Origin: Geothrix sp.
Lineage (GTDB): Bacteria; Acidobacteriota; Holophagae; Holophagales; Holophagaceae
NCBI GenBank assembly: GCA_030824075.1
Contig: JAVBYJ010000015.1
Span: 27,206-91,205 of the forward strand
DNA: 64,000 nucleotides
Direction: 5' to 3'
Each line of letters opens with the position of its first letter. The stretch's first letter is position 1. Position numbers and translations under genes: made by a program. Below the pieces are notes generated by a model. The model saw only the letters and a list, made by a program, of their open reading frames with translations, was not told where the DNA came from and did not search any database. Below, piece by piece: positions 9,107-20,714 of this stretch.

Positions 9107-9157
9107 ATGATGACCACCACTGGTAACCCCACGCCTACCGCACCGCGGGGCGCCTGA
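9107..9157 (+). CDS. thrL: thr operon leader peptide
   Basis: This short frame encodes [16 protein letters not shown], 16 residues with five threonines, three of them consecutive. It lies 77 bp upstream of thrA, directly before a terminator hairpin. Its 3' end (CCGCGGGGC, 9143-9151) is identical to the 3' arm of that terminator. This is the layout of a ribosome-mediated attenuator: stalling at Thr codons when threonyl-tRNA is scarce would favour the antiterminator. The SD (GGTGGG) is modest. The gene is predicted from sequence only; its position, composition and base pairing all agree. Confidence 0.8.
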   Translation: MMTTTGNPTPTAPRGA

Positions 9158-9211
9158 CCTGAATCCCAGCGTTCAGACTCAGCCCCGCGGTTTCCTCCGC
9201 GGGGCTTTTCC
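9127..9211 (+). promoter_or_regulatory. Threonine attenuator of thrABC
   Basis: Segment 1 (9127-9133) can pair with segment 2 (9144-9150), and this pairing is covered when a ribosome stalls on the Thr codons. Segment 2, extended to 9143-9151 (CCGCGGGGC), pairs perfectly over 9 bp with segment 3 (9182-9190, GCCCCGCGG) as antiterminator. Segment 3 pairs with segment 4 (9197-9205, CCGCGGGGC) over 9 bp, followed by TTTT, as terminator. Segments 2 and 4 are identical, so the two folds are strictly exclusive. A possible -35 box TTGACT lies at 9006-9011; a matching -10 is weak. Confidence 0.8.
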
Positions 9212-9233
9212 GTTCCCTCCTCCCGGAGCCCCC

Positions 9234-11711
9234 ATGCAGCCCACGGCCATCCGCGTCATGAAATTCGGTGGCACCAGCCTGGCGAATGCGGAGCGGTTCC
9301 GCACCGTGGCCGAGCTGGTGGCTGCCGCCCGCGCCACGCACCGCATCTGCGTGGTGGTCTCGGCCATGGCGGGCGTCACCAACCTGCTGCTGCATGGGGG
9401 CCGGGTGCCTGACCGCGAGGAGGCGGATCACCTGCTCGCGGGCTTCCGGGAACGGCACGCCGAGGTGGTGGCGGCCCTGGCGGCGGACCTGGGTCTCGAG
9501 GCGGATTCGGTGCGTGCGGAACTGGAGGCACTCGAAACCCTGGGACGCCGCCTGCTGCATGGCATGGCGCTGCTGGAGGAGGGACCGCCCTCGGTGTTGG
9601 CCCAGGTCTCCAGTCTTGGTGAGCGGGCCGCCAGCGCCATCCTCATGGGCCTGTTGAAGGCGCGCGGCCTGGCGCCCCGGTACCTCGATCCCGTGGACCA
9701 CATCCGCGTGGAGGGTGATCCGCTCCAGGCCCGCCCACGGATGGCGGATATCGAAAGACTCTTCGCAGCCGTGAAGGCGGGAGACGGTGATCTCTGGGTG
9801 CTGGCAGGCTTCTTCGGCGGTGATGGTCAGGGCCGCATCCTGTCGCTGGGGCGGGGCGGATCGGACCACAGCGCCGCCCTGGCCGCGGCCGCTCTGGGCG
9901 CGGATCTGCTGGAGATCTGGACCGACGTGGTGGGCCTCTACAGCGCGGATCCGAGCCTGGTGCCAGAGGCTTTCCCCCTGCCGGAGGCGAGCTTCGAGGA
10001 AGCCATGGAGCTGTCTTTCTTCGGCGCGAAGGTCCTCCATCCGAAGACCATCCCGCCGGTGCGCGAACGCGGGATCCCGGTCCGCGTGTGCAGCAGCTTC
10101 GACCCCGCGCACCCGGGCACGGTCATCCGCGAAGACGTGCCGCCGCCGCCCAGCGGCGTGCGGGGCCTTTCCTTTCTGCGCGACCTCTCCGTGGTGAACC
10201 TGACGGGCCCTGGGATGCCCGGTGTGCCTGGCATCGCGGGCCGCGTGTTCGGGGCCCTGGCCCGGAAGGGCATTTCGGTGGTGCTCATCACCCAGAGTTC
10301 CTCTGAGCTCTCCATCTGTTTCGCCGTGCGCCGGGCGGATGGTCCCGGCGCCGTGGCGGCCATCGAGGAGGCGTTCCCGGCGGAGCTGTCGGCGGGGTTC
10401 ATCGATCCGGTGGCCCTCCGCACGGGCCTCGCCGTGCTCAGCATCGTGGGCGACGGCATGCGCACCCGGCCCGGCGTGGCGGGCACCTTCTTCGACGGGC
10501 TGGCTGAAGTGGGCTGCAATGTGGTGGCCATCGCCCAGGGGGCCAGCGAGCGCATCATCTCGGCCGTGGTGGAGGAGGCCGACGGCGCCCGGGCCATGGC
10601 TCACATCCACCGGCGCTTCTTCCAGACCCAGGTGGTGGTGGAGGTCCATCTGCTGGGGGCGGGGAATGTGGGTGGCAGCCTGTTGGGCCAGATCCACCGC
10701 CAGCATGCGCGCCTCCTGGCCCAGGGGCTCGACCTCCGCGTCACCACCGTCGCCACCAGCCGCCGCATGCGGATGGACGCGAAGGGCCTCGATCTCACGC
10801 GCTGGCGCGAGGCATTGGCGCAGGGCGAACCGATGGATCTGGATCGCCTCATGGAGGCCGTGCGCACCGGCCCACCGGCCCTTTCGGTGCTGGTGGACTG
10901 CAGCACCAGCGGGGAGCTCGCCGCCCGCTATCCCGACCTGTTCGACGGGGGCTTCCACGTGGTGGCGGCCAACAAGAAGGCCAACAGCGGCTCCCAGGCC
11001 TTCCACAAGGAACTGCGTGACCGATCCTCCCGCCGGGGCCTGCGCTTCCTTTATGAAGCCAACGTGGGCGCGGGCCTGCCCATCATCGATACAGTGAAAA
11101 ACCTGGTGCTCACCGGTGACCGCGTGCTGCGGGCCGAAGGCATCCTGTCGGGCTCCATGTCGTACATTCTCGGCTTGCTGGGCGAGGGCGTGGCGCTGTC
11201 GGAGGCCGTGCGCCTCGCCAAGGAAAGCGGCTTCACCGAGCCTGATCCCCGCGACGACCTCAGCGGCATGGACGTCGCCCGTAAGCTGCTCATCCTGGCC
11301 CGGGAACTGGGCCTCGAACTGGAACTGGAAGACGTGGTGGTGGAGGGCCTGCTGCCGGCGGACTTCGATGCCACTGGGGACATCCCCTCCTTCATGGCCC
11401 GCCTGCCCCAGCTGGATGGGGCCTTCCGCGAGCGGCTGGCCGCCCTGAAGACCGAAGGGAAGACCCTGCGCTACGTGGGCTCCCTTTCGGACAATGGCTG
11501 TCGCGTGGGCCTCCAGGCCGTGGACGGGGACCACCCCTTCATCGCCATCAAGGGTGGTGAGAACGCCCTGGCCCTCCTCACGGAACGGTACCAGCCGCAT
11601 CCCATGGTGATCCGGGGCTATGGGGCCGGCGCCGAGGTCACGGCGGCGGGCGTACTGGCGGATATCCTGCGGCTGGTGCCTCCCGGCGCCCGCCCGGCGC
11701 GGAGGTTCTGA
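9234..11711 (+). CDS. thrA: Bifunctional aspartate kinase/homoserine dehydrogenase
   Basis: The protein of 825 residues carries out two steps of the aspartate pathway: phosphorylation of aspartate, and NAD(P)H reduction of aspartate semialdehyde to homoserine. The kinase part starts with [13 protein letters not shown]. Two ACT-type segments occupy roughly residues 310-460 and are the expected threonine-binding regulatory region. The dehydrogenase begins with the dinucleotide motif [12 protein letters not shown] near 470 and holds the catalytic lysine region AANKKANSG. The length matches E. coli ThrA. GGAG precedes the ATG. It is first in a tightly packed operon and its stop overlaps the thrB start. 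Confidence 0.95.
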   Translation: MQPTAIRVMKFGGTSLANAERFRTVAELVAAARATHRICVVVSAMAGVTNLLLHGGRVPDREEADHLLAGFRERHAEVVAALAADLGLEADSVRAELEALETLGRRLLHGMALLEEGPPSVLAQVSSLGERAASAILMGLLKARGLAPRYLDPVDHIRVEGDPLQARPRMADIERLFAAVKAGDGDLWVLAGFFGGDGQGRILSLGRGGSDHSAALAAAALGADLLEIWTDVVGLYSADPSLVPEAFPLPEASFEEAMELSFFGAKVLHPKTIPPVRERGIPVRVCSSFDPAHPGTVIREDVPPPPSGVRGLSFLRDLSVVNLTGPGMPGVPGIAGRVFGALARKGISVVLITQSSSELSICFAVRRADGPGAVAAIEEAFPAELSAGFIDPVALRTGLAVLSIVGDGMRTRPGVAGTFFDGLAEVGCNVVAIAQGASERIISAVVEEADGARAMAHIHRRFFQTQVVVEVHLLGAGNVGGSLLGQIHRQHARLLAQGLDLRVTTVATSRRMRMDAKGLDLTRWREALAQGEPMDLDRLMEAVRTGPPALSVLVDCSTSGELAARYPDLFDGGFHVVAANKKANSGSQAFHKELRDRSSRRGLRFLYEANVGAGLPIIDTVKNLVLTGDRVLRAEGILSGSMSYILGLLGEGVALSEAVRLAKESGFTEPDPRDDLSGMDVARKLLILARELGLELELEDVVVEGLLPADFDATGDIPSFMARLPQLDGAFRERLAALKTEGKTLRYVGSLSDNGCRVGLQAVDGDHPFIAIKGGENALALLTERYQPHPMVIRGYGAGAEVTAAGVLADILRLVPPGARPARRF

Positions 11712-12727
11712 TGGCGGAGCCCACCGGCTTTTCTCCCGAGGGTGTGGTGGCCTACGCCCCGGCCAGCATCGGCAATGTGGCTGCGGGCTTCGACCTGCTG
11801 GGTGCCGCCCTGGCGCCGCTGGATGGCAGCCTGCTCGGGGACCTGGTCCAGGTGGCCCATGCGGCGAAGGCCTCCTTTCGGGTGACTGGCCCCTTCGCCC
11901 CCGAACTGGCGAAGGACGCCCGCCCCAACCTCGCGCTGCGGGCCTGCGACCTGTTTGTCGAGGCAGTCCGCGCAGGCGGCGAAGAGGTGGGGCCTTTTGC
12001 CCTCACCCTGGACAAGCGCCTCCCCGTGGCCAGCGGCCTGGGCTCCAGCGCCAGCTCCATCGTGGCGACCCTGGTGGGGCTCCAGGCCCTCTGTGGCGGG
12101 CCCCTCAGCGGAGCGCACCTGCTGGCTCTGGCGGGAAAGGCGGAGGGTTCCACCAGCGGCGGCATCCACCTCGATAACGTGGCCCCTTCACTGCTGGGCG
12201 GCCTTCAGCTGGTGGTGCCGGGGCGCGAGGGCCACCCGACCACGCGCCGCCTGCCCTGGCCCCCGGACCTGCTGATGGTGGTGGTACACCCAGCGTTCTG
12301 GCTGTCCACCGTGGAGAGCCGGCGCGTGCTGCCGGAGCACCCGGGGTGGCAGGAGACGGTGGCGTTTGCAGGCAACCTGTCTGGCCTGGTCCACGCCTTG
12401 CACAGCGATGATCGGGCGCTCCTCACGCGGTGCCTGCGCGATCCCCTGGTGGAGGCCCACCGCGCCCCGCTGGTGCCGGGCTTCCGTGCGGCCCAAGCGG
12501 CGGCAAAGGACCTGGGCGCCCTGGGCTGCAGCCTGTCAGGGTCTGGCCCTTCGGTGTTCGCCGTGGCGGAGAATGAAGGGCAGGCCCGGGCCATATCCGA
12601 GGCCATGCAGGCCGCCTTTGCGGAGGCCGGGCTGGAGAGCCAGGGCTGGGTGTGCGCCCTGGATCCCGAAGGCGCCCGCGTGCTCGATTCCGGTTCCAGA
12701 CAGCCCTGGCGCGAGGCCCGCCCATGA
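11711..12727 (+). CDS. thrB: Homoserine kinase
   Basis: The GHMP-family kinase (338 residues) forms O-phosphohomoserine from homoserine and ATP. The substrate motif APASIGNVAAGFDLLG is at the N-terminus, the ATP loop PVASGLGSSASS is near residues 105-117, and the C-terminal GCSLSGSGPSVFAV closes the fold. It starts inside the thrA stop (TGATG) and ends over the thrC start (ATGA), so all three genes are translationally coupled. Confidence 0.95.
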   Translation: MAEPTGFSPEGVVAYAPASIGNVAAGFDLLGAALAPLDGSLLGDLVQVAHAAKASFRVTGPFAPELAKDARPNLALRACDLFVEAVRAGGEEVGPFALTLDKRLPVASGLGSSASSIVATLVGLQALCGGPLSGAHLLALAGKAEGSTSGGIHLDNVAPSLLGGLQLVVPGREGHPTTRRLPWPPDLLMVVVHPAFWLSTVESRRVLPEHPGWQETVAFAGNLSGLVHALHSDDRALLTRCLRDPLVEAHRAPLVPGFRAAQAAAKDLGALGCSLSGSGPSVFAVAENEGQARAISEAMQAAFAEAGLESQGWVCALDPEGARVLDSGSRQPWREARP

Positions 12728-13992
12728 AGCTCGTCAGCACGCGCACGTCCACGCGCAGCGTCACCTTCCTGGAAGCGGTCCAGGCGGGCCTCGCGCCGGA
12801 TGGCGGGCTCTTCATGCCGGCGGAGCTTCCGCGCTTCATGGATGTCCCTGATCTGCTAAAGCTGGATTTTCCAGCGCGATCGACGGAAATCCTCCACCGC
12901 CTCCTGGGCAAAGAATTTTCTCGGGCCGTGATCGAGGAGCTGGCGCGATCGGCGTTCACCTTCCCCGTACCCCTGGTGGAGGTCGCGGAGCGGGTCTCGG
13001 CGCTGGAACTCTTCCATGGGCCCACGCTGGCCTTCAAGGATTTCGGCGCGCGCTTCCTGGCCCGGGTGCTGGCCCTCGGTGCGGGCGGCAAACCCCGCAC
13101 GGTGCTGACGGCCACCTCTGGCGATACCGGCGCCGCCGTGGCCCAGGCCTTCCACGGGCTGCCCGGCGTGCAGGTGGTGGTGCTCTATCCGGCGGGCCGC
13201 GTATCGCCCCTGCAGGAGCGCCAGTTCGCCACCTGCGGAGGCAACGTGCTGGCGCTTTCCGTGAAGGGCACCTTCGACGACTGCCAGCGGCTGGTGAAGG
13301 GAGCCTTCGAGGATGCGGAGCTGACCTCACGCCTGGGTTTGACCTCCGCCAACAGCATCAACATCGCGCGGCTCCTGGCGCAGACGCTGTACTACTTCGA
13401 GGCCGCAGCCCGGGTGGAGGGCGGCATGCCCCTGGTGGTGTCCGTGCCCAGCGGCAACTTCGGGAACCTCTGCGCGGGGCTCATGGCGCAAGCCATGGGG
13501 GCACCGATCCACACCTTCGTGGCCGCCACCAATGCCAACCGCGTGGTGCCCGATTATCTGGATACCGGCGCGTATCATCCCCGTCCTTCGGTGGCCACCC
13601 TGTCCAACGCCATGGATGTGGGATCCCCCAGCAACTGGGAGCGCATCCACGCGCTGTTCCGAGGCGACCACCCGGCCATGGCCGCCGCCCTGCGCTGGGG
13701 CAGTTGCACCGACGCGGAGACAGAGCAGACCGTGATCGCGCTGGATCGTGTGGGTTACCTGGCCGATCCTCATGGCGCGGTGGCGTACCAGGTGCTCCAG
13801 GCGAACCTGCGCGAGGGCGAGCGGGGCATCATTCTCGCCACTGCCCACCCCGCGAAATTCCGCGAAGCTTTGGCGCCGGCCCTGGGCCGCGAGATTCCGC
13901 TGCCCAAGACCCTGAGCGACCTGCTGGAGCTGCCGCTGCTCAACGAACCCCTTGCGGCGGATCAGGGGGCCCTGCGGAAACGGCTGAGCTGA
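12724..13992 (+). CDS. thrC: Threonine synthase
   Basis: The 422-residue PLP enzyme converts O-phosphohomoserine to threonine. The N-terminal part has TRTSTRSVTFLEAVQAGLAP and DGGLFMP; the PLP lysine lies in PTLAFKDFGARF near residue 105, and the phosphate-binding TSGDTGAAV follows. The sequence LTSANSINIARLLAQ and VPSGNFGNLCAGL complete the cofactor site. The start ATG overlaps the thrB stop by four bases. It is the last gene of the operon; the gap to the convergent GDPD gene is only 15 bp and I see no clear terminator there. Confidence 0.95.
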   Translation: MKLVSTRTSTRSVTFLEAVQAGLAPDGGLFMPAELPRFMDVPDLLKLDFPARSTEILHRLLGKEFSRAVIEELARSAFTFPVPLVEVAERVSALELFHGPTLAFKDFGARFLARVLALGAGGKPRTVLTATSGDTGAAVAQAFHGLPGVQVVVLYPAGRVSPLQERQFATCGGNVLALSVKGTFDDCQRLVKGAFEDAELTSRLGLTSANSINIARLLAQTLYYFEAAARVEGGMPLVVSVPSGNFGNLCAGLMAQAMGAPIHTFVAATNANRVVPDYLDTGAYHPRPSVATLSNAMDVGSPSNWERIHALFRGDHPAMAAALRWGSCTDAETEQTVIALDRVGYLADPHGAVAYQVLQANLREGERGIILATAHPAKFREALAPALGREIPLPKTLSDLLELPLLNEPLAADQGALRKRLS

Positions 13993-14007
13993 ATCATCCG
14001 GGGAAGC

Positions 14008-14667
14008 TCAGATCCCGTCTGCGATCAGTACGGCCGGTGTGAAGGGCAGCCCTTCGGCCTCGGCAGGGGTCTTCATGCCCCAGAGGGCGAGCCGATCCGC
14101 ATAGGGGGCCCAGAGCCCGGGCTTGGCTTTCGCGGCTTTCAGGGGCGGGTGGAACCAGAGGGCTTCCGGCAGGTCGGCCAGTTCTTCGGACGTGAGATCC
14201 ATGGCCTCATCGGTCTCCCACAGGAAGCCGCAGCGGGCCGTTTCACAGGCGGCCCAGAGCTGCAGGACCTCGCTGGGCTCGAAGCTGCTGAACAGGACGC
14301 GATCCAGGGCCTCGGCGGCTTCCACCGTGGCCAGGGCCTGCTGCCACCCGGGTTCGCCCTTCAATTCCACGTTGATGAGCTTCGCGGGCAGCTCCAGGGC
14401 GTCGGCCAGGCGGGGCAGGGGCTCGCCGTTTTTCAAGGGGGGCAGTTCGGCGGCCTTCATCTGCCGCAGGAGGCCCGATCCGTTCGCCGTGCGGGCCAGG
14501 TCCTCGTCATGCAGCACCAGGCACACGCCGTCCCGGGTGGGCTGCACGTCCAGTTCGAAGCCGTCCATGCCCGCGGTCAGGGCCGCGCGGAAGGCCTCCA
14601 TGCTGTTTTCCAGGTGCTTCGAGGACAGGCCGCGGTGGCCGAGGATCAAGGGGCGGACAGAGGACAT
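14008..14667 (-). CDS. Glycerophosphodiester phosphodiesterase
   Basis: The 219-residue TIM-barrel protein shows the GDPD motifs: H11-R12-G13, E20-N21, E38-L-D40 with a metal-binding role, and H53-D54 as catalytic acid. It would split glycerophosphodiesters into glycerol 3-phosphate and an alcohol. There is no signal peptide, so it is probably cytoplasmic. The ATG at 14667 has GGGAG five bases upstream. An in-frame extension to 14790 runs through the intergenic palindrome and was rejected. Confidence 0.87.
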   Translation of the reverse strand: MSSVRPLILGHRGLSSKHLENSMEAFRAALTAGMDGFELDVQPTRDGVCLVLHDEDLARTANGSGLLRQMKAAELPPLKNGEPLPRLADALELPAKLINVELKGEPGWQQALATVEAAEALDRVLFSSFEPSEVLQLWAACETARCGFLWETDEAMDLTSEELADLPEALWFHPPLKAAKAKPGLWAPYADRLALWGMKTPAEAEGLPFTPAVLIADGI

Positions 14668-14727
14668 GATGACTCCCGGGGAGGAGGTTTGATTCTGCCT
14701 GGAAACACGGCCGGTGAGCGGGATTCG

Positions 14728-14754
14728 CCTTATCAGCCTGCCAGGCCGATAAGG
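14728..14754. promoter_or_regulatory. 27-bp palindrome between divergent genes
   Basis: The arms CCTTATCAGCCTG (14728-14740) and CAGGCCGATAAGG (14742-14754) are inverted copies with a single mismatch around one central base. It lies between the divergent GDPD gene and the REC-HDOD gene, so it may be an operator for either. There is no T-run on either side, which argues against a terminator. Confidence 0.5.
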
Positions 14755-14792
14755 GGAGTCTGCTTTGCGGTGCCCACGAGGAGGAATCAACC

Positions 14793-15995
14793 ATGCGGAT
14801 CCTGCTGGTGGATGGGAATGGAGACCTGCTCCAGACGATGCGGCGGGCCATTTGGCAGAGCCACCGGACCTGGGAGGTGCTCCTGGCCCAGACGGGCGAG
14901 GAGGCGCTTCAGCTGTTGTCCCGCGATCCCATGGACATCGTGATCGCGGACCTACAGCTGCCGGACATGCAAGGCACTGAACTGATCCACCGGGTGCGCG
15001 ACCTCCAACCCGGGGCCGTGAGGATCGCCCTGGCGGAGCCAGCCCTGGCAGAGCCAGCCCTGGCAGAGTGGTCGGAGGTGGTGGAGGGCGACCTCCATCG
15101 GCTCTTCATCAAGCCTCTGGAGGCGTCGTTCCTCGTCGGGGCCATCGAAAGCCTGGACATCGAGGACGACGAGGCCACGGTCCGGGCCGTTCGCGCCTTC
15201 GTGGGTGGGCTGGGCAGGATTCCGAGCCTGCCGAATCTCTACACGGAACTCGTGGCGCTGCTGCAGCGCGAGGATACGGGCATGAGCGAGGTCGCCCGCC
15301 TGATCCGGCGGGACCTGGGTGTCGCAAGCCAGGTGCTGAAGTTGGCCAATTCGGTCCACTGTGCCTCGGACCGGCCCGTGACAGAGATCGGACAGGCCCT
15401 CGCGATGCTGGGCGTCGATTCGCTGAGGGCCCTGGTGCTGTTCCGCGGCCTCCTCTCCGACTTTGATTCTCCTCGCCCCCAGGGGCTCGACCTCGAGCAG
15501 CTGTGGTTCCATTCCTTCCAGGTGGCTACAGGCGTCCGGAGACTGGCGGTCTTCGAAGGGGAAACCCAGTTGGCTGATCTCGCCTTCTCCGTGGGGTTGC
15601 TCCACGACATCGGGCTGGTGGTGCTGGCCACCGATCCCACCGGCCGCTACCGGACCGTGCTGGAGCAGGCGCAGTCGAGCCGGATTCCCCTGGCGGTCCT
15701 TGAGCACGACACCTACGGGGTGGATCACGCGCAGGTCGGTGCCCACCTCCTCAGCCTTTGGGGGCTGCCACCCGCCTTCAGCAGGCCGGTCCGGGAGCAT
15801 CATGCCCCACCCGCTGGCGGAGGGGGTTTCCCACTGTCCGCGGCGCTGCACTTGGCGGACGCGCGACATGGCGGTGGAACCACTGCGGGCATCTTTGCGG
15901 ACGGTCGCTGGGGTCTGCATCCGAATGTGCTGGTCGATGGGGAGCGTTTTGCGCGGTGGAAGGATTGCCTGGCCGCAGACGAAAACAAATCCTAG
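14793..15995 (+). CDS. Response regulator with HDOD output domain
   Basis: The 400-residue protein has an N-terminal receiver domain (about 1-120), with phospho-acceptor D53 in IVIADLQLP and the switch lysine in LFIKPLE. An HDOD domain follows (about 145-340), with FVGGLGRIPSLPNLYTEL and GLLHDIGLVVLATD. HDOD regulators of this build act in signalling, often linked to c-di-GMP or chemotaxis. Only one acidic residue (D7) is present where two are normal, since the next residue is glycine. A three-fold ALAEP repeat interrupts the receiver after its fourth strand. The ATG follows GAGGAATC. The gene ends in the same CTAG as the convergent gene. Confidence 0.85.
   Translation: MRILLVDGNGDLLQTMRRAIWQSHRTWEVLLAQTGEEALQLLSRDPMDIVIADLQLPDMQGTELIHRVRDLQPGAVRIALAEPALAEPALAEWSEVVEGDLHRLFIKPLEASFLVGAIESLDIEDDEATVRAVRAFVGGLGRIPSLPNLYTELVALLQREDTGMSEVARLIRRDLGVASQVLKLANSVHCASDRPVTEIGQALAMLGVDSLRALVLFRGLLSDFDSPRPQGLDLEQLWFHSFQVATGVRRLAVFEGETQLADLAFSVGLLHDIGLVVLATDPTGRYRTVLEQAQSSRIPLAVLEHDTYGVDHAQVGAHLLSLWGLPPAFSRPVREHHAPPAGGGGFPLSAALHLADARHGGGTTAGIFADGRWGLHPNVLVDGERFARWKDCLAADENKS
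15027..15071 (+). repeat. Three 15-bp tandem repeats in the receiver domain
   Basis: Three in-frame copies of a 15-bp unit encode ALAEP, ALAEP and ALAEW. The second and third copies differ from each other only at their ends, and the first differs by one base (GGCGGAG for GGCAGAG). The repeats sit in a surface loop of the receiver and could vary in number between strains. Confidence 0.8.
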
Positions 15996-17329
15996 ATCAC
16001 CTTGCCTGGGTTGAAGATCCCGGCGGGATCCAGGGCGTGTTTGATGGCCCGCAAGGCCTGGAGCTGGGCCGGATCGGACAGGGCCAGGAAGGCCTCGCGC
16101 TTGGCGAGACCAATGCCGTGTTCGCCGCTGAGGGTGCCCCCTAAGCTCACGGCGAGGCGAAAGAGGCCCATGAGCTGACCCGCCAGCAGGGCGGGCTCGG
16201 TCTCGCCCGCGGCCAGCAGGTTCACATGCAGGTTGCCGTCGCCCAAGTGGCCGTAGGTGACGGCTGGGATGCCCAGCTGGTCGAGACCTGCGAAGAAGTC
16301 GCGCAGGCGGCTGCGGGGCACCACGATGTCTTCGCTCACCTTCTTCGGATGGCGTTCCTTCAGGAAGGCGCTGGTCATGCGGCGCACGGCCCAGATGCCG
16401 TTGCGCTGGCGTGCATCCGAGGCGATCACCAGGCCCTCCGCCACGGGCCCGAGCAGGTCGTGCAGAGCCTCAAGGAAGGGTTCGGAGGTGCAGCCGCGCT
16501 CATCGAATTCGAGAATGGCGAGGGCCTCTCCGGGCAGGCGACGGGCCTCCTCTGGGCCATGGGCGCGCAATTCCGCGAGCACGGCGGGATCGAAGAACTC
16601 GAAGGCGCTGGGCAGGAACCCCGCGCCGCAGAGACGGCCCGGCAGGTCCAACAGGTCCTCCCAGTGCTTCACGGGCAGCAACAGGGTGGCATATTCGCGG
16701 GGCAGGGGCATGAGGCGCAGGGTGGCCCCCACGATGAAGCCGAAGATGCCCTCGCTGCCGATGAGCAGCTGACCGAGGGCGGGACCGGCATTGGCCTTCA
16801 CGCTGCTGATGCCGAAGGTGTGGATCTCGCCATCCTCCAGCAGGGCCTCCACGGACAGCACCCAGTGACGGGTCATGCCGTACTTGCAGGCGTTGGGGCC
16901 GCCCGCATTGGTGGCCAGGGTACCGCCCAGGGAACAGCTCTCCCAGGAGTTCGGGTCCGGTGGATAGAACAGCCCCTGGGACTCCGCGGCAGCTTTCACG
17001 TCGCGCAGCGGCGCGCTGGCCGGGGCGTGGAGGCAGAGATCCTGAGGTGACACGCGGATGTCACCGGGCCAGGCGGAAAAGTCCACCACCACCGTCCGTT
17101 CGGTGGGTACGCATCCCCCGGCCTTCCCGGTCCCCGCGCCCCGGGGCACGAGGCCGAATCCTTCCGCCTTGGCGAGCCGAACCAGCTCGCGCAGGGCCCG
17201 GGGTCCATGGGGCCTCACCACCGCCAGGGGGTGGGGGCCACGCACATGGGATTCATCCCTGAGGAAAGGTTCCATGGAGGCCGGGTCCCGGAGGAGGGTG
17301 GCTTCGGGTAGTCCAGCGAGCGCGTCCAT
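15992..17329 (-). CDS. FAD-linked oxidase, GlcD / D-lactate dehydrogenase family
   Basis: The 445-residue protein has the PCMH FAD-binding domain (LVPRGAGTGKAGGCVPTERTVVV, then GGTLATNAGGPNACKYGMTRHWVLSVE) and the C-terminal substrate/FAD domain with YGHLGDGNLHVN and GGTLSGEHGIGLAKR. It would oxidise a 2-hydroxy acid such as glycolate or D-lactate. GlcE and GlcF partners are not adjacent, so it may act alone or with a remote iron-sulfur subunit. Its stop codon overlaps that of the convergent REC-HDOD gene within the palindrome CTAG. Confidence 0.85.
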   Translation of the reverse strand: MDALAGLPEATLLRDPASMEPFLRDESHVRGPHPLAVVRPHGPRALRELVRLAKAEGFGLVPRGAGTGKAGGCVPTERTVVVDFSAWPGDIRVSPQDLCLHAPASAPLRDVKAAAESQGLFYPPDPNSWESCSLGGTLATNAGGPNACKYGMTRHWVLSVEALLEDGEIHTFGISSVKANAGPALGQLLIGSEGIFGFIVGATLRLMPLPREYATLLLPVKHWEDLLDLPGRLCGAGFLPSAFEFFDPAVLAELRAHGPEEARRLPGEALAILEFDERGCTSEPFLEALHDLLGPVAEGLVIASDARQRNGIWAVRRMTSAFLKERHPKKVSEDIVVPRSRLRDFFAGLDQLGIPAVTYGHLGDGNLHVNLLAAGETEPALLAGQLMGLFRLAVSLGGTLSGEHGIGLAKREAFLALSDPAQLQALRAIKHALDPAGIFNPGKVI

Positions 17330-17376
17330 GTTTCCAGTCTGACGGATTTATCCGTCCCCCGGGTAAGCTGGCCTTC

Positions 17377-19896
<2,520 letters not shown>

Positions 19897-19921
19897 ACGG
19901 TGGCCCGATGAGGGTGGCGAA

Positions 19922-20626
19922 TCATCCGACCAGCGTCCCCACCGCTTCGCCCTTCACGGCCGCCACGAGGTTGCCGGGCTTGTTCATGTCGAACACCAGG
20001 ATGGGCAACCTGTTTTCCATGCAGAGGGCGATGGCGGAAGCATCCATGACCCTCAGTCCCTGTTCCAGGACCTCCTGGAAGCTGATGCGGTCATAGCGGG
20101 TGGCCGAGGGATCCTTCTTGGGATCGGCGGTGTAGATGCCATCGACGTTGGTGGCCTTCATCACCACCTCGGCGCAGATCTCGTTGCCGCGAAGCGCGGC
20201 GGCGGTATCAGTGCTGAAATAGGGATTGCCCGTGCCCGCGCCGAAGATCACCACGCGCCCCTTCTCCAGGTGGCGGGTGGCTCGGCGACGGATGTAGGTC
20301 TCGGAGACTTTGGGCATTTCCAGCCCCGACAAGGTGCGGGTCTGCACGCCCTTGTGCTCGAGGGCGTCCTGAAGGGCCAGGGCATTGATCATGGTGGCCA
20401 GCATCCCCATGTGGTCCGCGGTGGTGCGATCCATGCCCTTGGTGGCGCCGGCCACCCCCCGGAAGATGTTGCCGCCACCGATGACGAGGCCCACCTCTAC
20501 GCCCATCTCACGGATCAGCTTCACCTGATCGGCGATCATGCCGACGACGGTGGGATCAATGCCGTACCCCTGATCGCCCATGAGGGCTTCGCCGGAGAGC
20601 TTAAGGAGGATGCGCTTGAACTTCAT
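19922..20626 (-). CDS. pyrH: UMP kinase
   Basis: The 234-residue protein belongs to the bacterial UMP kinase family (amino acid kinase fold), which forms UDP from UMP and is allosterically controlled. Recognisable parts are [14 protein letters not shown] at the start, [31 protein letters not shown] and [15 protein letters not shown]. The ATG at 20626 has GGGAG upstream. It follows tsf on the same strand, the common rpsB-tsf-pyrH order, but a terminator separates the two here. Confidence 0.95.
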   Translation of the reverse strand: MKFKRILLKLSGEALMGDQGYGIDPTVVGMIADQVKLIREMGVEVGLVIGGGNIFRGVAGATKGMDRTTADHMGMLATMINALALQDALEHKGVQTRTLSGLEMPKVSETYIRRRATRHLEKGRVVIFGAGTGNPYFSTDTAAALRGNEICAEVVMKATNVDGIYTADPKKDPSATRYDRISFQEVLEQGLRVMDASAIALCMENRLPILVFDMNKPGNLVAAVKGEAVGTLVG

Positions 20627-20665
20627 ACCGTCTCCCGTGGTTCCACTAGAATGCCGTTCCCACCT

Positions 20666-20700
20666 ACAAAAGAGGCGGCCCAAATGGCCGCCTCTTTTGT
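20666..20700 (-). terminator. Terminator between tsf and pyrH
   Basis: A perfect 15-bp stem (20666-20680 with 20686-20700) with a 5-nt loop has an A-rich 5' arm and T-rich 3' arm. It lies downstream of tsf on the minus strand and should reduce read-through into pyrH. Confidence 0.85.
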
Positions 20701-20714
20701 AGCAGTAAAAAACG

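Noticed and set aside
9135..11600. An 821-codon open frame opposite thrA
   Set aside because: Antisense shadow of a gene with clear kinase and dehydrogenase motifs.
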